64,000 bases of DNA from JAHFUA01 sp963808725 (GCA_963808725.1 CAWEGO010000002.1:682001-746000), one strand, 5' to 3'. Shown: positions 16,495 to 25,454, numbered from the stretch's first letter. The notes: a model not told the origin generated them from the sequence alone. Numbers and translations are program-made.

Positions 16495-17349
16495 CTAGTC
16501 GACGAAATCGAGCTTCGCCTGGTGCGGGATGATGCCGGCCTCGTAGCCCATCTCCAGCAGGCGGCGGATGGCGGCGCGGCCTTGCTCGCCGTAATCGAGG
16601 GTACGCTCGTTGACGTACATGCCCACGAACTTGTCGGCGAGCGCCGGGTCGAGGTCGCGGGCAAACTGCATGGCGTAGTTCAGCGCCTCCTCGCGGTGGT
16701 CGAGAGCGTACTGGATACTCTGCTTGAGCGTGCGCGCCACGCTGGCCATCAGCGCCGGGCCCAAGTCGCGGCGGATGGCGTTGCCGCCGAGCGGCAGCGG
16801 CAGCCCGGTCGAATCGCGCCACCACCTCCCTAGATCGACGATGCGGTGCAGCCCGGACTTGTCGTAGGTGAGCTGGCCCTCGTGGATGATCAGCCCGGCC
16901 TCATGCTTGCCGGCGAGCACCTCGGGAATGATCTTGTCGAAGGGCACGACTACGGTCTCGACCTCGGGCGCGAACAGCTTCAGCGCGAGGTAGGCGGTGG
17001 TCAGCTTGCCCGGAACGGCGATGCGCACGCGCTTGATCTCCTCCAGCGCGTGCACGCGCGGCGCCACGATCATCGGCCCATAGCCCTCGCCCACGCTGCC
17101 GCCGCTCCCGAGCAGCGCGTACTTTTCCTGGATGTACGGGTAGGCGTGGAAGGAGATGGCGGTCACATCGTAGAAGCCCTCGAGCGCCTTGCGGTTCAGG
17201 GTCTCGATGTCGCACAGCGTGTGGCTGAACTTCAGCCCGCTGGCGCGCACCTTGCGGGTGGCCAGCGCGTAGAACATGAAGGCATCGTCGGAGTCGGGGC
17301 TGTGGGCAACGCTGATCTCGCGCAGATGGATGGAAACTGCCGTACTCAT
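16495..17349 (-). CDS. mqnD: 1,4-dihydroxy-6-naphthoate synthase (futalosine pathway)
   Basis: 284 residues, a periplasmic-binding-protein-like fold. Recognised by AHSPDSDDAFMFYAL at the N terminus, DIETLNRKAL, TAISFHAYPYI and GLIIHEGQLTYDKSG. MqnD turns cyclic dehypoxanthinyl futalosine into 1,4-dihydroxy-6-naphthoate, the last dedicated step before prenylation in futalosine-type menaquinone synthesis. mqnC (21355) and mqnA (22797) in the same window support the assignment. It lies 58 bases after bioY in the same direction. Confidence 0.88.
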   Translation of the reverse strand: MSTAVSIHLREISVAHSPDSDDAFMFYALATRKVRASGLKFSHTLCDIETLNRKALEGFYDVTAISFHAYPYIQEKYALLGSGGSVGEGYGPMIVAPRVHALEEIKRVRIAVPGKLTTAYLALKLFAPEVETVVVPFDKIIPEVLAGKHEAGLIIHEGQLTYDKSGLHRIVDLGRWWRDSTGLPLPLGGNAIRRDLGPALMASVARTLKQSIQYALDHREEALNYAMQFARDLDPALADKFVGMYVNERTLDYGEQGRAAIRRLLEMGYEAGIIPHQAKLDFVD

Positions 17350-17407
17350 CGGGCTATGCGCTTTCCGAGGGGAGCGGTTGGGGCGTGGCGCGCTCGAGGC
17401 GGCGCGC

Positions 17408-17995
17408 TCAGCCCGAGTTTGAATCTGAGGTCGGCATGGCGCGGGCGGGCCAGCGCGTTGCCAGTGCCGCCGCTGCCATCACCTTCACCACTTCCGCAAA
17501 TACAAACGGATACAGTCCAAAATGCGCTGCCTGCCACCACGATCCGTGGGTCCACACGCTCAGCCAGGCCAGTCCTCCGGCGAAAAGCAGCGCCTCGCCC
17601 AGCGCTGCGGCCACGGCGTAGCGCGGAAAACTCTTGCGACCGTGCTCGGCGATCCAGCCGCTGACGAACGCTACGAGAGGATAGGCCATCAGGTATCCGC
17701 CAGTTAGGCCCAGCAGGTGCGTGATCCCGCCCACGCCGCTGTTGAACACCGGCAGTCCAACCGCGCCTTCCGCAAGATAGAGCGCGAGAGCCGCAAAGCC
17801 ACGCCGGCTGCCCAGCGCCAGCCCTACCAGCAGCACGGCAAAATTCTGCAGCGTCAGCGGCACCGGCGTGAAGGGCAGCGGCACCGTGACGCGCGCGCAC
17901 AGCGCGACGAAGCAACTGGCGCCGACCACCAGGGCAGCCTCGATCCACCACGCCGGGCTTTGCGTCCGGTCGAGAACTCCGGTTGCGGTCTTCAT
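17408..17995 (-). CDS. bioY: BioY biotin transporter S component
   Basis: 195 residues, six hydrophobic helices. BioY marks: VPLPFTPVPLTLQNFAVLL near residue 40, GxAVGLPVFNSGVGGITHLLG, TGGYLMAYP. BioY binds biotin and works alone or with EcfAT. No ecf ATPase genes are in the window. The start MKTATGVLD follows GGAGAAGAACTC. An upstream extension overlaps the 52-residue membrane ORF and is rejected. Confidence 0.88.
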   Translation of the reverse strand: MKTATGVLDRTQSPAWWIEAALVVGASCFVALCARVTVPLPFTPVPLTLQNFAVLLVGLALGSRRGFAALALYLAEGAVGLPVFNSGVGGITHLLGLTGGYLMAYPLVAFVSGWIAEHGRKSFPRYAVAAALGEALLFAGGLAWLSVWTHGSWWQAAHFGLYPFVFAEVVKVMAAAALATRWPARAMPTSDSNSG

Positions 17996-18008
17996 GAGTT
18001 CTTCTCCA

Positions 18009-18167
18009 TCATTCTTTGCTGACCTTCGGCTCCGGCTGGGCCTCGCGCAGGCCATGGTCGGAGGAAGCCCGCAGGTGCCGCCGCACCCGCAGCCCAATGG
18101 CCACCGCCGCCCACAGCACCAGCCCGGTGCCAATCACCAGAAGGATGTACAGGACCTTGATGGACAC
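18009..18167 (-). CDS. 52-residue single-span membrane protein before bioY
   Basis: A GTG-started ORF whose product reads MSIKVLYILLVIGTGLVLW then AAVAIGLRVRRHL and a hydrophilic Glu/Pro/Lys tail. That is one transmembrane helix with a basic stop-transfer. It fills the gap between pepP (26 bases upstream) and bioY (13 bases downstream) on the same strand. No family recognised. It is real if the hydrophobicity and tight packing are not chance; the GTG lacks a strong ribosome site. Confidence 0.5.
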   Translation of the reverse strand: MSIKVLYILLVIGTGLVLWAAVAIGLRVRRHLRASSDHGLREAQPEPKVSKE

Positions 18168-18193
18168 AGCCCGCTAAGGATACCAGAAGAGCG

Positions 18194-19555
18194 CTAGGGA
18201 GCAGCCATGGCAGCCTCGACTTCTTCAGCGGTGCGCGGCAATCCCGCGGTCAGCCGCACCAGGGTGCCGTCTCGTTCCACGTAGAACATGTCCTCGATCC
18301 GCACCCCGAGCCGTTCTTCGGGGATGTAGATACCCGGCTCGATGGTGAAGACCATGCCCTTATCCAGGGGAACTGTGGTGCCGCCAACATCGTGCACCGA
18401 GAGGCCGACGAAGTGTCCGAGCCCATGGATGAAGTACTGCCCCAATCGCTTGCCGTGCAGATCTTTGCCGTGAGTGTTGATGTAGTTGTAGGCGACGTTG
18501 TAGAGCGCGTCCGGGGCGTCGCCGCTCATGGTGGAGTGGCCGGTGCGGAAAGCCTGGATGGCCGCTTCCTGCGCTCCCAGCACGATGTTGTAGATCTCGC
18601 GCTGGCGCGGAGTGAACTTGCCCGTGGCGGGCAGGGTGCGGGTGATATCGCTTGCATACATAGAATATTCGCCCGCAGCATCGATCAGCACCACGTCCCC
18701 GGCCTGAATGGTGGCCGAGTCGTCGGAATAGTGAAGCACCGTGGAGTTGAATCCCGCGCCGACAATCGGTGCGTAAGCCGGACGCTCGCAGCCGCGCTTC
18801 TGGAACTCGTACTGAATCGTGGCCGCGATCTCTCGCTCGCTCATGCCCGGCTTGAGGGTATGCATCGCCGCCCGCTGCCCGGCCATCGAGGCCTCGGTAG
18901 CTTTGCGGATCAGCGCGATCTCGCCCGCGTCCTTCACCCGGCGCAGCTCCTCCAGCATCGGCTTTACGTCCGCGAGCGAGATGTACACCGGAAAAGCGTT
19001 GGCGCGGCGCAGCCACTCGAGCGGCGTGGCCGAAGGTGATGTTTCCCCGAACTCTGGGAGATCGGAATAAACCGTAGCGCGCGGCTGCGGGAGCAAACGC
19101 ACCAGTTCCTCGCGCAGCTTGTCCAGCGCTTCCACGCGGTCAAAGCCGGTGAGCTTCCGCGCCTCGGGGTCGTCAGGCCCGAGCTTGGGCCCAGTCCATT
19201 TCTCCTGCGAATAATTGCGTCCCGGCAGAAAGAGGATTTCGGTATAGGGACTGGACGGCTTGTCGCCGTCGCCGGCGATCTCTGACGCGATCAGCACGGC
19301 CGCGCCAGGTTGGTTCAAGCCGCTAAGGTAATAAAAATTATTGTCCTGGCGGAATCCATAGAGGTCGTTGGGACCCTCGGCCTCAACCGCCGCGAACAGC
19401 ACCACCAAACCACCGTTGGTTTTGCGCGAGAGCGCTACACGACGCGCGCGGTAATCGCCGTTGGGCTGTCGCTCGAGAGCGGAAGCGGGAGTGATACGCA
19501 GCAGACACGCGAGCAGCAGCCCGAGGAGGGTCCATCTTGTTTTTCGTGGAGCCAT
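18194..19555 (-). CDS. Exported Xaa-Pro aminopeptidase (M24B)
   Basis: 453 residues with a signal peptide (TLLGLLLACLLRITPASA). The N domain (~28-190) resembles the creatinase-type domain of aminopeptidase P, followed by the pita-bread domain. Metal ligands are visible: Asp in VVLIDAAGEY, Asp in ASDITRTLP, His in HGLGHFVGLSVHD, Glu in TIEPGIYIP and Glu in VRIEDMF. It removes N-terminal residues preceding proline. The signal peptide places it in the periplasm, unlike cytosolic PepP. Confidence 0.87.
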   Translation of the reverse strand: MAPRKTRWTLLGLLLACLLRITPASALERQPNGDYRARRVALSRKTNGGLVVLFAAVEAEGPNDLYGFRQDNNFYYLSGLNQPGAAVLIASEIAGDGDKPSSPYTEILFLPGRNYSQEKWTGPKLGPDDPEARKLTGFDRVEALDKLREELVRLLPQPRATVYSDLPEFGETSPSATPLEWLRRANAFPVYISLADVKPMLEELRRVKDAGEIALIRKATEASMAGQRAAMHTLKPGMSEREIAATIQYEFQKRGCERPAYAPIVGAGFNSTVLHYSDDSATIQAGDVVLIDAAGEYSMYASDITRTLPATGKFTPRQREIYNIVLGAQEAAIQAFRTGHSTMSGDAPDALYNVAYNYINTHGKDLHGKRLGQYFIHGLGHFVGLSVHDVGGTTVPLDKGMVFTIEPGIYIPEERLGVRIEDMFYVERDGTLVRLTAGLPRTAEEVEAAMAAP

Positions 19556-19576
19556 GGGAGCGCGGATTGTAGCAGA

Positions 19577-19634
19577 AGCTACTAGCCGCTAGCCTCTGGC
19601 TACTAGCCAGAAGCTGGGAGCCAGCAGCCAAAAG
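19577..19634. repeat. Heptamer repeat (CTAGCCG / CCAGAAG)
   Basis: Degenerate 7-base units of CTAGCCG, CTAGCCT and CTGGCTA followed by AGCCAGAAGC and AGCCAAAAGC, filling the whole gap between the GT2 stop and the pepP start region. Confidence 0.65.
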
Positions 19635-21245
19635 CTACACCCCCACCGGAAACGGCTTCTCATGCGCTTCGGCGGTACCCATCGACAAGCCTTCAAAGCG
19701 GCCCTGCAAGAGCGACATCAATCCCGTGTACCAGAACCCAAGTACGAACAGCAGCAGGAAGGGGACGGTGATGTAGTTCTCGTTGGTCGTGGCGTAGACG
19801 ACGGCGGCCATGAAATAGGCGCCAATGAGCAACTCGATCCACGGCACCCATCCCAGGCGACGGCGATACTTGGCGGCCATCGCCCTGCCGGCCTTGCCCT
19901 CCACGCGGTACTTGGGTGTTCGCGCGAAGGGTGACTGCTTGCCGACCAGCGCTTCCAGCACCGCGCGCGAGTTGGTTACCGTCAGTCCGATGCCCAGCGC
20001 CATCAGGAACGGCAGGAAGAGGAACGTGCGCGGCCAGGTCTTGGGGAACAGCTCTTTCTGCGAGACGAGATAAAAGCTGGAGATGGAAAACGTCGACGCC
20101 AGGAACAGCGGCAGGTCAATGTAGAGCATCTGGAACCAGCCCTGATAGAAGCGGATGATCATCGCCGGCAAGAGCAGCGTGGAGAGCACGATCATCAGCG
20201 GATAGCTGATGTTGGCGGTCAGGTGATACCAGGCTTCGATCTTCACGTGAAAGGGAACGTCGCTCGCCAGCACGCGCGGCAGGATCTTCTTCGAGGTCTG
20301 GATCAAGCCCTTGGCCCAGCGCGCCTGCTGGGTCTTGAAGGCGGTCATCTCGATGGGCAGCTCCGCCGGGCACTCCACGTCCTGCAGGTAAACGAAGCGC
20401 CAGCCCTCTAACTGCGCGCGATACGAGAGGTCGGTGTCCTCGGTGAGGGTATCGTGCTGCCAGCCGCCGGCTTCTTCGATGGCCCGGCGCCGCCACATGC
20501 CGGCGGTGCCGTTGAAGTTGAAGAACACGCCCGAGCGCGAGCGCGCGCCGTGCTCGAGGATGAAATGGCCATCCAGCAGGATGGCCTCAACCTCGGTGAG
20601 GAACGAGTAATGGCGATTGATGTGCGCCCAGCGCGTCTGCACCATACCCACGCCGGGGTCGGCGAGGTAGTGCACGCACTTCAGCAGGAAATCTTCCGGA
20701 GGAACGAAATCGGCGTCAAAGATGGCGATGAACTCGCCCTTGGCCGACTTCATGCCCGCCTGCAGCGCTCCCGCCTTGTAGCCCTCGCGGTTGGTGCGGT
20801 GATGGTAGCTGATGTCGTGTCCCATCGCGGCGTAGCGTTCCACCACCGCCCGCGCCGCGTCGACGGTTTCGTCGGTGGAATCGTCCAGCACCTGGATGTC
20901 GAGCTTCTCGCGCGGGTAGTCCAGGCGGCAGACCGCGTCCACCAGCCGGTCCACCACGAACTGCTCGTTGAAGATGGGAAGCTGCACGGTGATGCGGGGC
21001 AACTCGTCGAAGCGTCCGGCCGGCGCGCTCATCTTCTTCTTGCGGTGCCTGTAATAGAGGTAAACCAGCACGTAGCGATGAACGCCGTAGCTGGCCAGCA
21101 GGATGAGGACGATAAAGTACGGAATCAGTAACGCCAGGTCGAAGCCATTCACCTGGTAAAGGCCCTGAAAGGTTTTGTCCAGAAAATGCGTGCGGAAGTA
21201 GTGGCCCATGCCGCGCTGATCGAGCGCGGCCGCCATCAAGAACAT
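19635..21245 (-). CDS. Processive GT2 glycosyltransferase (CslA/glucomannan synthase-like)
   Basis: 536 residues. One N-terminal helix (~38-60) and four or more C-terminal helices flank a GT2 domain. Catalytic marks are all there: LDDSTDET, IFDADFVPPED (DxD), TEDTDLSYR and QQARW (QxxRW). They define a processive beta-glycan synthase in which the chain is extruded through the membrane helices. No cellulose-synthase PilZ domain or bcs partners are present. Among GT2 enzymes it most resembles glucomannan 4-beta-mannosyltransferase-like bacterial proteins, but the donor sugar is inferred only. Met4 and Met13 are alternative starts. Confidence 0.83.
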   Translation of the reverse strand: MFLMAAALDQRGMGHYFRTHFLDKTFQGLYQVNGFDLALLIPYFIVLILLASYGVHRYVLVYLYYRHRKKKMSAPAGRFDELPRITVQLPIFNEQFVVDRLVDAVCRLDYPREKLDIQVLDDSTDETVDAARAVVERYAAMGHDISYHHRTNREGYKAGALQAGMKSAKGEFIAIFDADFVPPEDFLLKCVHYLADPGVGMVQTRWAHINRHYSFLTEVEAILLDGHFILEHGARSRSGVFFNFNGTAGMWRRRAIEEAGGWQHDTLTEDTDLSYRAQLEGWRFVYLQDVECPAELPIEMTAFKTQQARWAKGLIQTSKKILPRVLASDVPFHVKIEAWYHLTANISYPLMIVLSTLLLPAMIIRFYQGWFQMLYIDLPLFLASTFSISSFYLVSQKELFPKTWPRTFLFLPFLMALGIGLTVTNSRAVLEALVGKQSPFARTPKYRVEGKAGRAMAAKYRRRLGWVPWIELLIGAYFMAAVVYATTNENYITVPFLLLFVLGFWYTGLMSLLQGRFEGLSMGTAEAHEKPFPVGV

Positions 21246-21354
21246 GGAGGAACAGATATTCAGCTAAATCTCCTGGGGGGCCGTACGACAGCCGAACCGC
21301 AGATAGTACAACAAGATTTTACCTGAATTTGGATGCGGGCGCGGGGCGGCGCGG

Positions 21355-22401
21355 TCAGTTCAGGAAATACATGCGGTAGAGCGTATCCCGCTGCGCCGGA
21401 CGGAAGCCGGCGTCGCGAATGATGTACCGCAACTCTTCTTCAGTAGTGCAATTCGAAACTCCGGCGGCCTTCACCACGTTCTCCTCCAGCATGACCGAGC
21501 CAACGTCGTTGCCGCCGAAGCGCAGCCCGAGCTGCAGCACTTTCAGCCCTTGCGTGACCCAGCTCGCCTGCACGTTGCTGATGTTGCTGAGGAACAGGCG
21601 CGAGATGGCCAGCGTCTTCAGATATTCGACCGAGGTAGCCTCGTCCCAGCCGCGCCCGCCCAGCGCTGTGTTCTGCGGCTGAAAGGTCCAGGGGATGAAG
21701 GCGGTGAAGCCGCCGGTCTCTTCCTGCAGGTTGTAGACGTGCTGGAAGTGGTTGACGCGGTGCTCCAGCTTCTCGCCACAGCCGAACATCATGGTAGCGG
21801 TGGTGCGCATGCCGAGCTGGTGCGCGGTGCGGTGCACGCGCAGCCAATCCTCGGTGAGACACTTCAGGCGCGCGACCTTGTAGCGGACCTCGTCGTCGAG
21901 GATCTCGGCGCCGCCGCCGGGGATGGAGTCGAGCCCGGCGTCGCGCAGCCGCACGATGGTGTCGCGCAGCGAGAGCCCGCTTATTTCTGCGAAGAACAGA
22001 ATCTCCGACGCGGAGAAGCAGTGCAGGTGCACGCGCGGGAAGCGCTGCTTGATGCCGCGCATGAGTTTTTCGTACCACTCGAGCGGCAGGTCGGGATTCA
22101 GGCCGCCCTGCATGAGCACGCCCGTGCCGCCCAGTTCCACCGTCTCGCGGATTTTGTCATAGATGACTTCGTAGTCGAGCACGTATCCCTTGGCGCGGCC
22201 CGGCCCTTTCACCGGAGCGTAGAAAGCGCAGAAGGTGCAGTACTCGGTGCAGAGGTTGGTGTAGTTGATGTTGCGGTCGATGACGTAGGTGACCACGCCC
22301 TCGGGATGCAGCTTCTTGCGCACCGCATCGGCCGCCATGCCGATGCCGATCAGGTCATCGGAGCGAAACAGGTCGAGGGCTTCCTGGCGGGTCAGGGACA
22401 T
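21355..22401 (-). CDS. mqnC: Cyclic dehypoxanthinyl futalosine synthase (radical SAM)
   Basis: 348 residues. The radical-SAM cluster motif CxxxCxxC is at Cys51, Cys55 and Cys58 (CTEYCTFC), preceded by DRNINYTNL as in MqnC/MqnE/CofH enzymes. Other marks: LMQGGLNPDLPLEWYEKL, HCFSASEI, GLDSIPGGGAEIL, TATMMFGCGE. It cyclises dehypoxanthine futalosine. The neighbouring mqnA and the nearby mqnD complete part of the pathway. mqnB and mqnE are not in the window. Confidence 0.9.
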   Translation of the reverse strand: MSLTRQEALDLFRSDDLIGIGMAADAVRKKLHPEGVVTYVIDRNINYTNLCTEYCTFCAFYAPVKGPGRAKGYVLDYEVIYDKIRETVELGGTGVLMQGGLNPDLPLEWYEKLMRGIKQRFPRVHLHCFSASEILFFAEISGLSLRDTIVRLRDAGLDSIPGGGAEILDDEVRYKVARLKCLTEDWLRVHRTAHQLGMRTTATMMFGCGEKLEHRVNHFQHVYNLQEETGGFTAFIPWTFQPQNTALGGRGWDEATSVEYLKTLAISRLFLSNISNVQASWVTQGLKVLQLGLRFGGNDVGSVMLEENVVKAAGVSNCTTEEELRYIIRDAGFRPAQRDTLYRMYFLN

Positions 22402-22436
22402 ATGGAACGTGCTAATTTTACCGGATAAGGTGCTGC

Positions 22437-22745
22437 ATGAAGCTGATTGTGATAACTCTACTGATCGCGGTTGCGGCGACGTCCATTTTCGCTATTGCTG
22501 GCCATTTCTACAGATTATCCCCGACGCCGGGGGGCATGTGGCTGGTTCTTGGAAAGTCGCTGTTTGTCTTGAACTTTCCAGGTTTCGCGGTTGCCATATT
22601 GGCGCACAGCGTCATCGGGTGGTCGGGCCGGGTTTCTAGTGATTTTCCATCCTTGGTCTTGTGCGCTTTAGGCGATTGGCTGGGATACTTCGGTGTAGCG
22701 AAGCTAGCACTGTTCTTGAAGCACAAGATTTCAAGTCATGGATGA
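22437..22745 (+). CDS. Small hypothetical membrane protein (102 aa)
   Basis: Begins MKLIVITLLIAVAATSIFAIAG and has about three hydrophobic helices. AAGGTG precedes the ATG by six bases. Divergent from mqnC with only 35 bases between the start codons, so the two promoters must overlap or lie within genes. No family recognised. Confidence 0.6.
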   Translation: MKLIVITLLIAVAATSIFAIAGHFYRLSPTPGGMWLVLGKSLFVLNFPGFAVAILAHSVIGWSGRVSSDFPSLVLCALGDWLGYFGVAKLALFLKHKISSHG

Positions 22746-22791
22746 CCCAGGAGAACCAAGATTCGTCGCTGCGCTCGGATGACAGTGGGCT

Positions 22792-22834
22792 CTCAATCAC
22801 CCGATGACCCGATCCCCCGATGACCCGATCGTCT
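22792..22834. repeat. Octamer repeat (CCCGATGA) overlapping the mqnA 3' end
   Basis: Four copies of the 8-base unit CCCGATGA/CCCGATCC. It runs into the mqnA coding sequence and encodes the last ten or so residues (SSGDRVIG and neighbours), which are absent from typical MqnA proteins. The same unit is at 56936-56997. Confidence 0.7.
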
Positions 22835-23642
22835 TCGCTTCTCCCACAAACTCCAGCGGCTTCAGCCCGGGTAACACGCCGCAATCGACCGCGTACTTGA
22901 AGAACAGTTCCAGCCCGTCGAGGTTCTCCTCATCCAGCGAGTAATCGATGTTCTCGGTCAGGTAAGTGCGCACTGCCGATTCGCTGAGGCCCACGCGCGG
23001 CGCCCATTCGCGCGCTAGCACGTCCACGTTGGCCAGTCCATGATCGCGCGACTGCTGGAAGATCTTCGTCAGATCGAGATCGGTTTCCGCCAAAGCCGAG
23101 GCCCGCACCGCCCAGAAGGCGAAGACGAAGGGATGTCCGGTCAGCCGCCTCCATTCTTCCGCCAGGTCGTAGCAGACGTAGCGGGTGCGGTCCACGGTGA
23201 GCGCAGGATCGCCGATGAGCAGGGCCGCGTCGCAGCACTCGAGCATCGCGTCCAGCAAGGGCGGCATCGGGGTGAACTCGCGCGCTCCTCCCATCCATTT
23301 GCGGAAGAGCACGCGGGCGAGCGCCACCGAAGTGCGCGAAGAGGTGTCGGCGGCGACGGTGCGGACCTCCTCCAGCGGCACTTTGCTGACCAGCAGGATG
23401 GAACGCACCGATCCTTTGGCGGCGATGGCAACGTTGGGAATAACGCGCAGGCCGGGGATGTAGGTGTACGCGACCACGGGCACGATGCCGATATCAGCGG
23501 CGCCGGTGCGCAGCATCTCTGCGCATTCGGAAGGGACGGTAGAGATGATGTCGAACTCGCGGCCCAACTCCGTGTGCTCGAAATCCCACATCAGCGGCGC
23601 CGTGTTCAGGAAGGAGATGGCAGCGATGCGGAGTTTTCTCAT
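22797..23642 (-). CDS. mqnA: Chorismate dehydratase (futalosine pathway)
   Basis: 281 residues, periplasmic-binding-like fold. MqnA marks: RIAAISFLNTAPLMWDFEH at the start, PSECAEMLRTGAADIGIVPVVAY, VSKVPLEEVRTVAADTSSRTS, LLIGDPAL and YDLAEEWRRLTGHPFVFAFWAVR. It removes water from chorismate to give 3-enolpyruvylbenzoate, the entry step of futalosine menaquinone synthesis. The C-terminal tail is encoded by an octamer repeat and looks like an added extension. Confidence 0.88.
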   Translation of the reverse strand: MRKLRIAAISFLNTAPLMWDFEHTELGREFDIISTVPSECAEMLRTGAADIGIVPVVAYTYIPGLRVIPNVAIAAKGSVRSILLVSKVPLEEVRTVAADTSSRTSVALARVLFRKWMGGAREFTPMPPLLDAMLECCDAALLIGDPALTVDRTRYVCYDLAEEWRRLTGHPFVFAFWAVRASALAETDLDLTKIFQQSRDHGLANVDVLAREWAPRVGLSESAVRTYLTENIDYSLDEENLDGLELFFKYAVDCGVLPGLKPLEFVGEAKTIGSSGDRVIG

Positions 23643-23740
23643 GCGCGCAAGAAATTCTAGCAGAAGAGCAGCACTGGCGAGGCTTAGAGACTCTCGTCTC
23701 CTTGACAGCAGAAGTTGTTCGTATACAGTCGCGACTTCCT

Positions 23741-24781
23741 ATGGCTGCCAATCCTGCGGTCCGACCCGATACTGCGCCGCTGAGCTGGCTGGCACTCGGG
23801 CTCACGCCCGGGCTGGGGCCGACGCGCGCCCGCAAGCTGGCCGAGCACTTCGGCTCGGCAGAGAACGTCTTCCGCGCTTCTCTCACGGAGCTGGAAGCCT
23901 GCGGGCTGCACGCTGCTGCCGCGCAGGCGATCGCAACCGGGAAGTCGGCGGCGCTGGCGCAAGAAGAGCTGGGGAAGGCCGCGGACGCCGGCGCCAGCAT
24001 CCTGACGCTCGACGATCCGGCGTATCCGCCCTTGCTGCGCCAGATCTATGATCCGCCGGTCGCGATGTATGTCCGCGGGAACGTGGAGCCGCTTTCCGCT
24101 CCCGGCATCGCAGTGGTCGGCACACGTCACCCTACCCCTTACGGTGTCGGCATGGCCGAGCGTTTGTCTTGCGATCTTGCCAACAATCTCGGCCTGGTAA
24201 TCACGAGCGGCATGGCCCGCGGCGTGGATACCGCTGCGCATCGCGGCGCGCTAATGGGCAAGGGCAAGACCATCGCCGTCTTCGGCACGGGCATCGACGT
24301 GATCTATCCGCGCGAGAACCAGAAGATCGCCGACAGTATCCTGGCGACCGGCGGAGCGCTGGTCAGCGAATTTCCCATTGGCGCTTTTCCGGCGCCGCAG
24401 AATTTCCCAATCCGCAACCGCATCATCAGCGGGCTGGCGGTGGGCGTGCTGGTGGTGGAAGCGGGCGAATACAGCGGCACCCGCATCACCTCCCGCTGCG
24501 CCCTGGAGCAGAACCGCGAAGTCTTCGCCGTGCCCGGCAACGTGACCAACCGCAATGCCTGGGGGCCGAACACGCTGATCAAGCAGGGCGCCAAGCTAGT
24601 AGCCACCTGGGAAGACGTTCTGGGAAGACCTGCCCAGCGACGTGAAGCTCAAACTGGTCCTGCCCGCCAAACCTGGCGCCGGAGCGCCGGAGACTGCATC
24701 CCTTTTCGACGACAAGCTCTCCCCAGCGGAGAAGAAGGTCTTTGCCCTCATCAAGCCGGACGCGTCCACCCACATCGATGA
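23741..24781 (+). CDS. dprA: DNA processing protein DprA, frameshifted N-terminal part
   Basis: DprA loads RecA on incoming single-stranded DNA in transformation. Clear Rossmann-domain motifs: GTRHPTPYGVGMAERL, TSGMARGVDTAAHRGAL, GTGIDVIYPREN, FPIGAFPAPQNFPIRNRII. The frame is right up to TWEDVL at about 24620 and then runs into unrelated Arg/Pro-rich sequence. Removing one G from the GGG at 24622-24624 restores EDLPSDVKLKL and joins the 24642-24902 frame. Start taken as the ATG at 23741; an in-frame TTG at 23702 is possible. Confidence 0.85.
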   Translation: MAANPAVRPDTAPLSWLALGLTPGLGPTRARKLAEHFGSAENVFRASLTELEACGLHAAAAQAIATGKSAALAQEELGKAADAGASILTLDDPAYPPLLRQIYDPPVAMYVRGNVEPLSAPGIAVVGTRHPTPYGVGMAERLSCDLANNLGLVITSGMARGVDTAAHRGALMGKGKTIAVFGTGIDVIYPRENQKIADSILATGGALVSEFPIGAFPAPQNFPIRNRIISGLAVGVLVVEAGEYSGTRITSRCALEQNREVFAVPGNVTNRNAWGPNTLIKQGAKLVATWEDVLGRPAQRREAQTGPARQTWRRSAGDCIPFRRQALPSGEEGLCPHQAGRVHPHR

Positions 24782-24902
24782 AATCGTCGAGCGGCTGGAG
24801 CCGGAAGTTTCGTCCTCAGAGATTTTCGCCGCCCTGTTCGAATTGGAACTTTCGGGCAAGGTACGGCAGCTCCCGGGGAAGAATTTCGTTAGATGCTTCT
24901 AG
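24642..24902 (+). CDS. dprA: DprA C-terminal winged-helix part, displaced by frameshift
   Basis: Encodes the DprA C-terminal DprA-WH domain (LSPAEKKVFALIKPDASTHI, then IFAALFELELSGKVRQLPG and the usual ending GKNFVR). It lies one frame away from the main dprA reading frame. It is not an independent gene. With the single-base correction the whole product would be about 386 residues, normal for DprA. Confidence 0.8.
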   Translation: MKLKLVLPAKPGAGAPETASLFDDKLSPAEKKVFALIKPDASTHIDEIVERLEPEVSSSEIFAALFELELSGKVRQLPGKNFVRCF

Positions 24903-24961
24903 CGGCTAGCTTCTAGCTGCTGGCTTGCGGAATACAACCTGTTCCGCGGAGTGGAGGAAAA

Positions 24962-25342
24962 ATGAAAGACTTCAAAGACCTGAGGGTGTGGCAGAAATCG
25001 CATGCGCTCACGCTCGCGATATACAGAATGACTCAGAGGTTTCCCAAGGAGGAAATGTACGGGTTAACCAGCCAGATCCGGCGCGCAGCCGTTTCCATTG
25101 CCGCCAATATTGCGGAAGGATGCGGCCGGCGGTCGGATCGGGAGTTCAGGCGTTTCCTCCAAATCGCGCGCGGATCGGCGAGCGAACTCGAATACCACCT
25201 GCTCCTGGCTCGCGACCTGCGTTTTCAATCGGCCCAGGAATACACGAGCGTCCAGGCCGCGGTCGCCGAGGTCCAGAGAATGCTGACGGCGTTGGTCAAA
25301 AGCCTGACTCCACAGGCCACCGAAATCGAAACCCAATCCTGA
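24962..25342 (+). CDS. Four-helix bundle protein (S23/IVP family)
   Basis: 126 residues. The start FKDLRVWQKSHALTLAIY and the segment SQIRRAAVSIAANIAEGCGR are diagnostic of the family first seen in 23S rRNA intervening sequences. A strong GGAGG lies four bases before the ATG. It is a free-standing gene here, not within rRNA. Function unknown. A CTAGC heptamer array flanks each side. Confidence 0.85.
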   Translation: MKDFKDLRVWQKSHALTLAIYRMTQRFPKEEMYGLTSQIRRAAVSIAANIAEGCGRRSDREFRRFLQIARGSASELEYHLLLARDLRFQSAQEYTSVQAAVAEVQRMLTALVKSLTPQATEIETQS

Positions 25343-25370
25343 AGCATCCAATACCCAGTTCCGAACCAAC

Positions 25371-25405
25371 ATAGCTAGCAGCCAGAGGCTAGGAGCTAGC
25401 GGCTC
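25371..25405. repeat. Heptamer repeat (GCTAGCA)
   Basis: Units GCTAGCA, GCCAGAG, GCTAGGA and GCTAGCG between the four-helix bundle gene and topA. A matching stretch is at 24896-24925 on the other side of that gene. Confidence 0.65.
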
Positions 25406-25454
25406 CCCGCGCATTCGTGCTAGCTTGGATTGCAATCCACGGGGGTAGAGGAAG

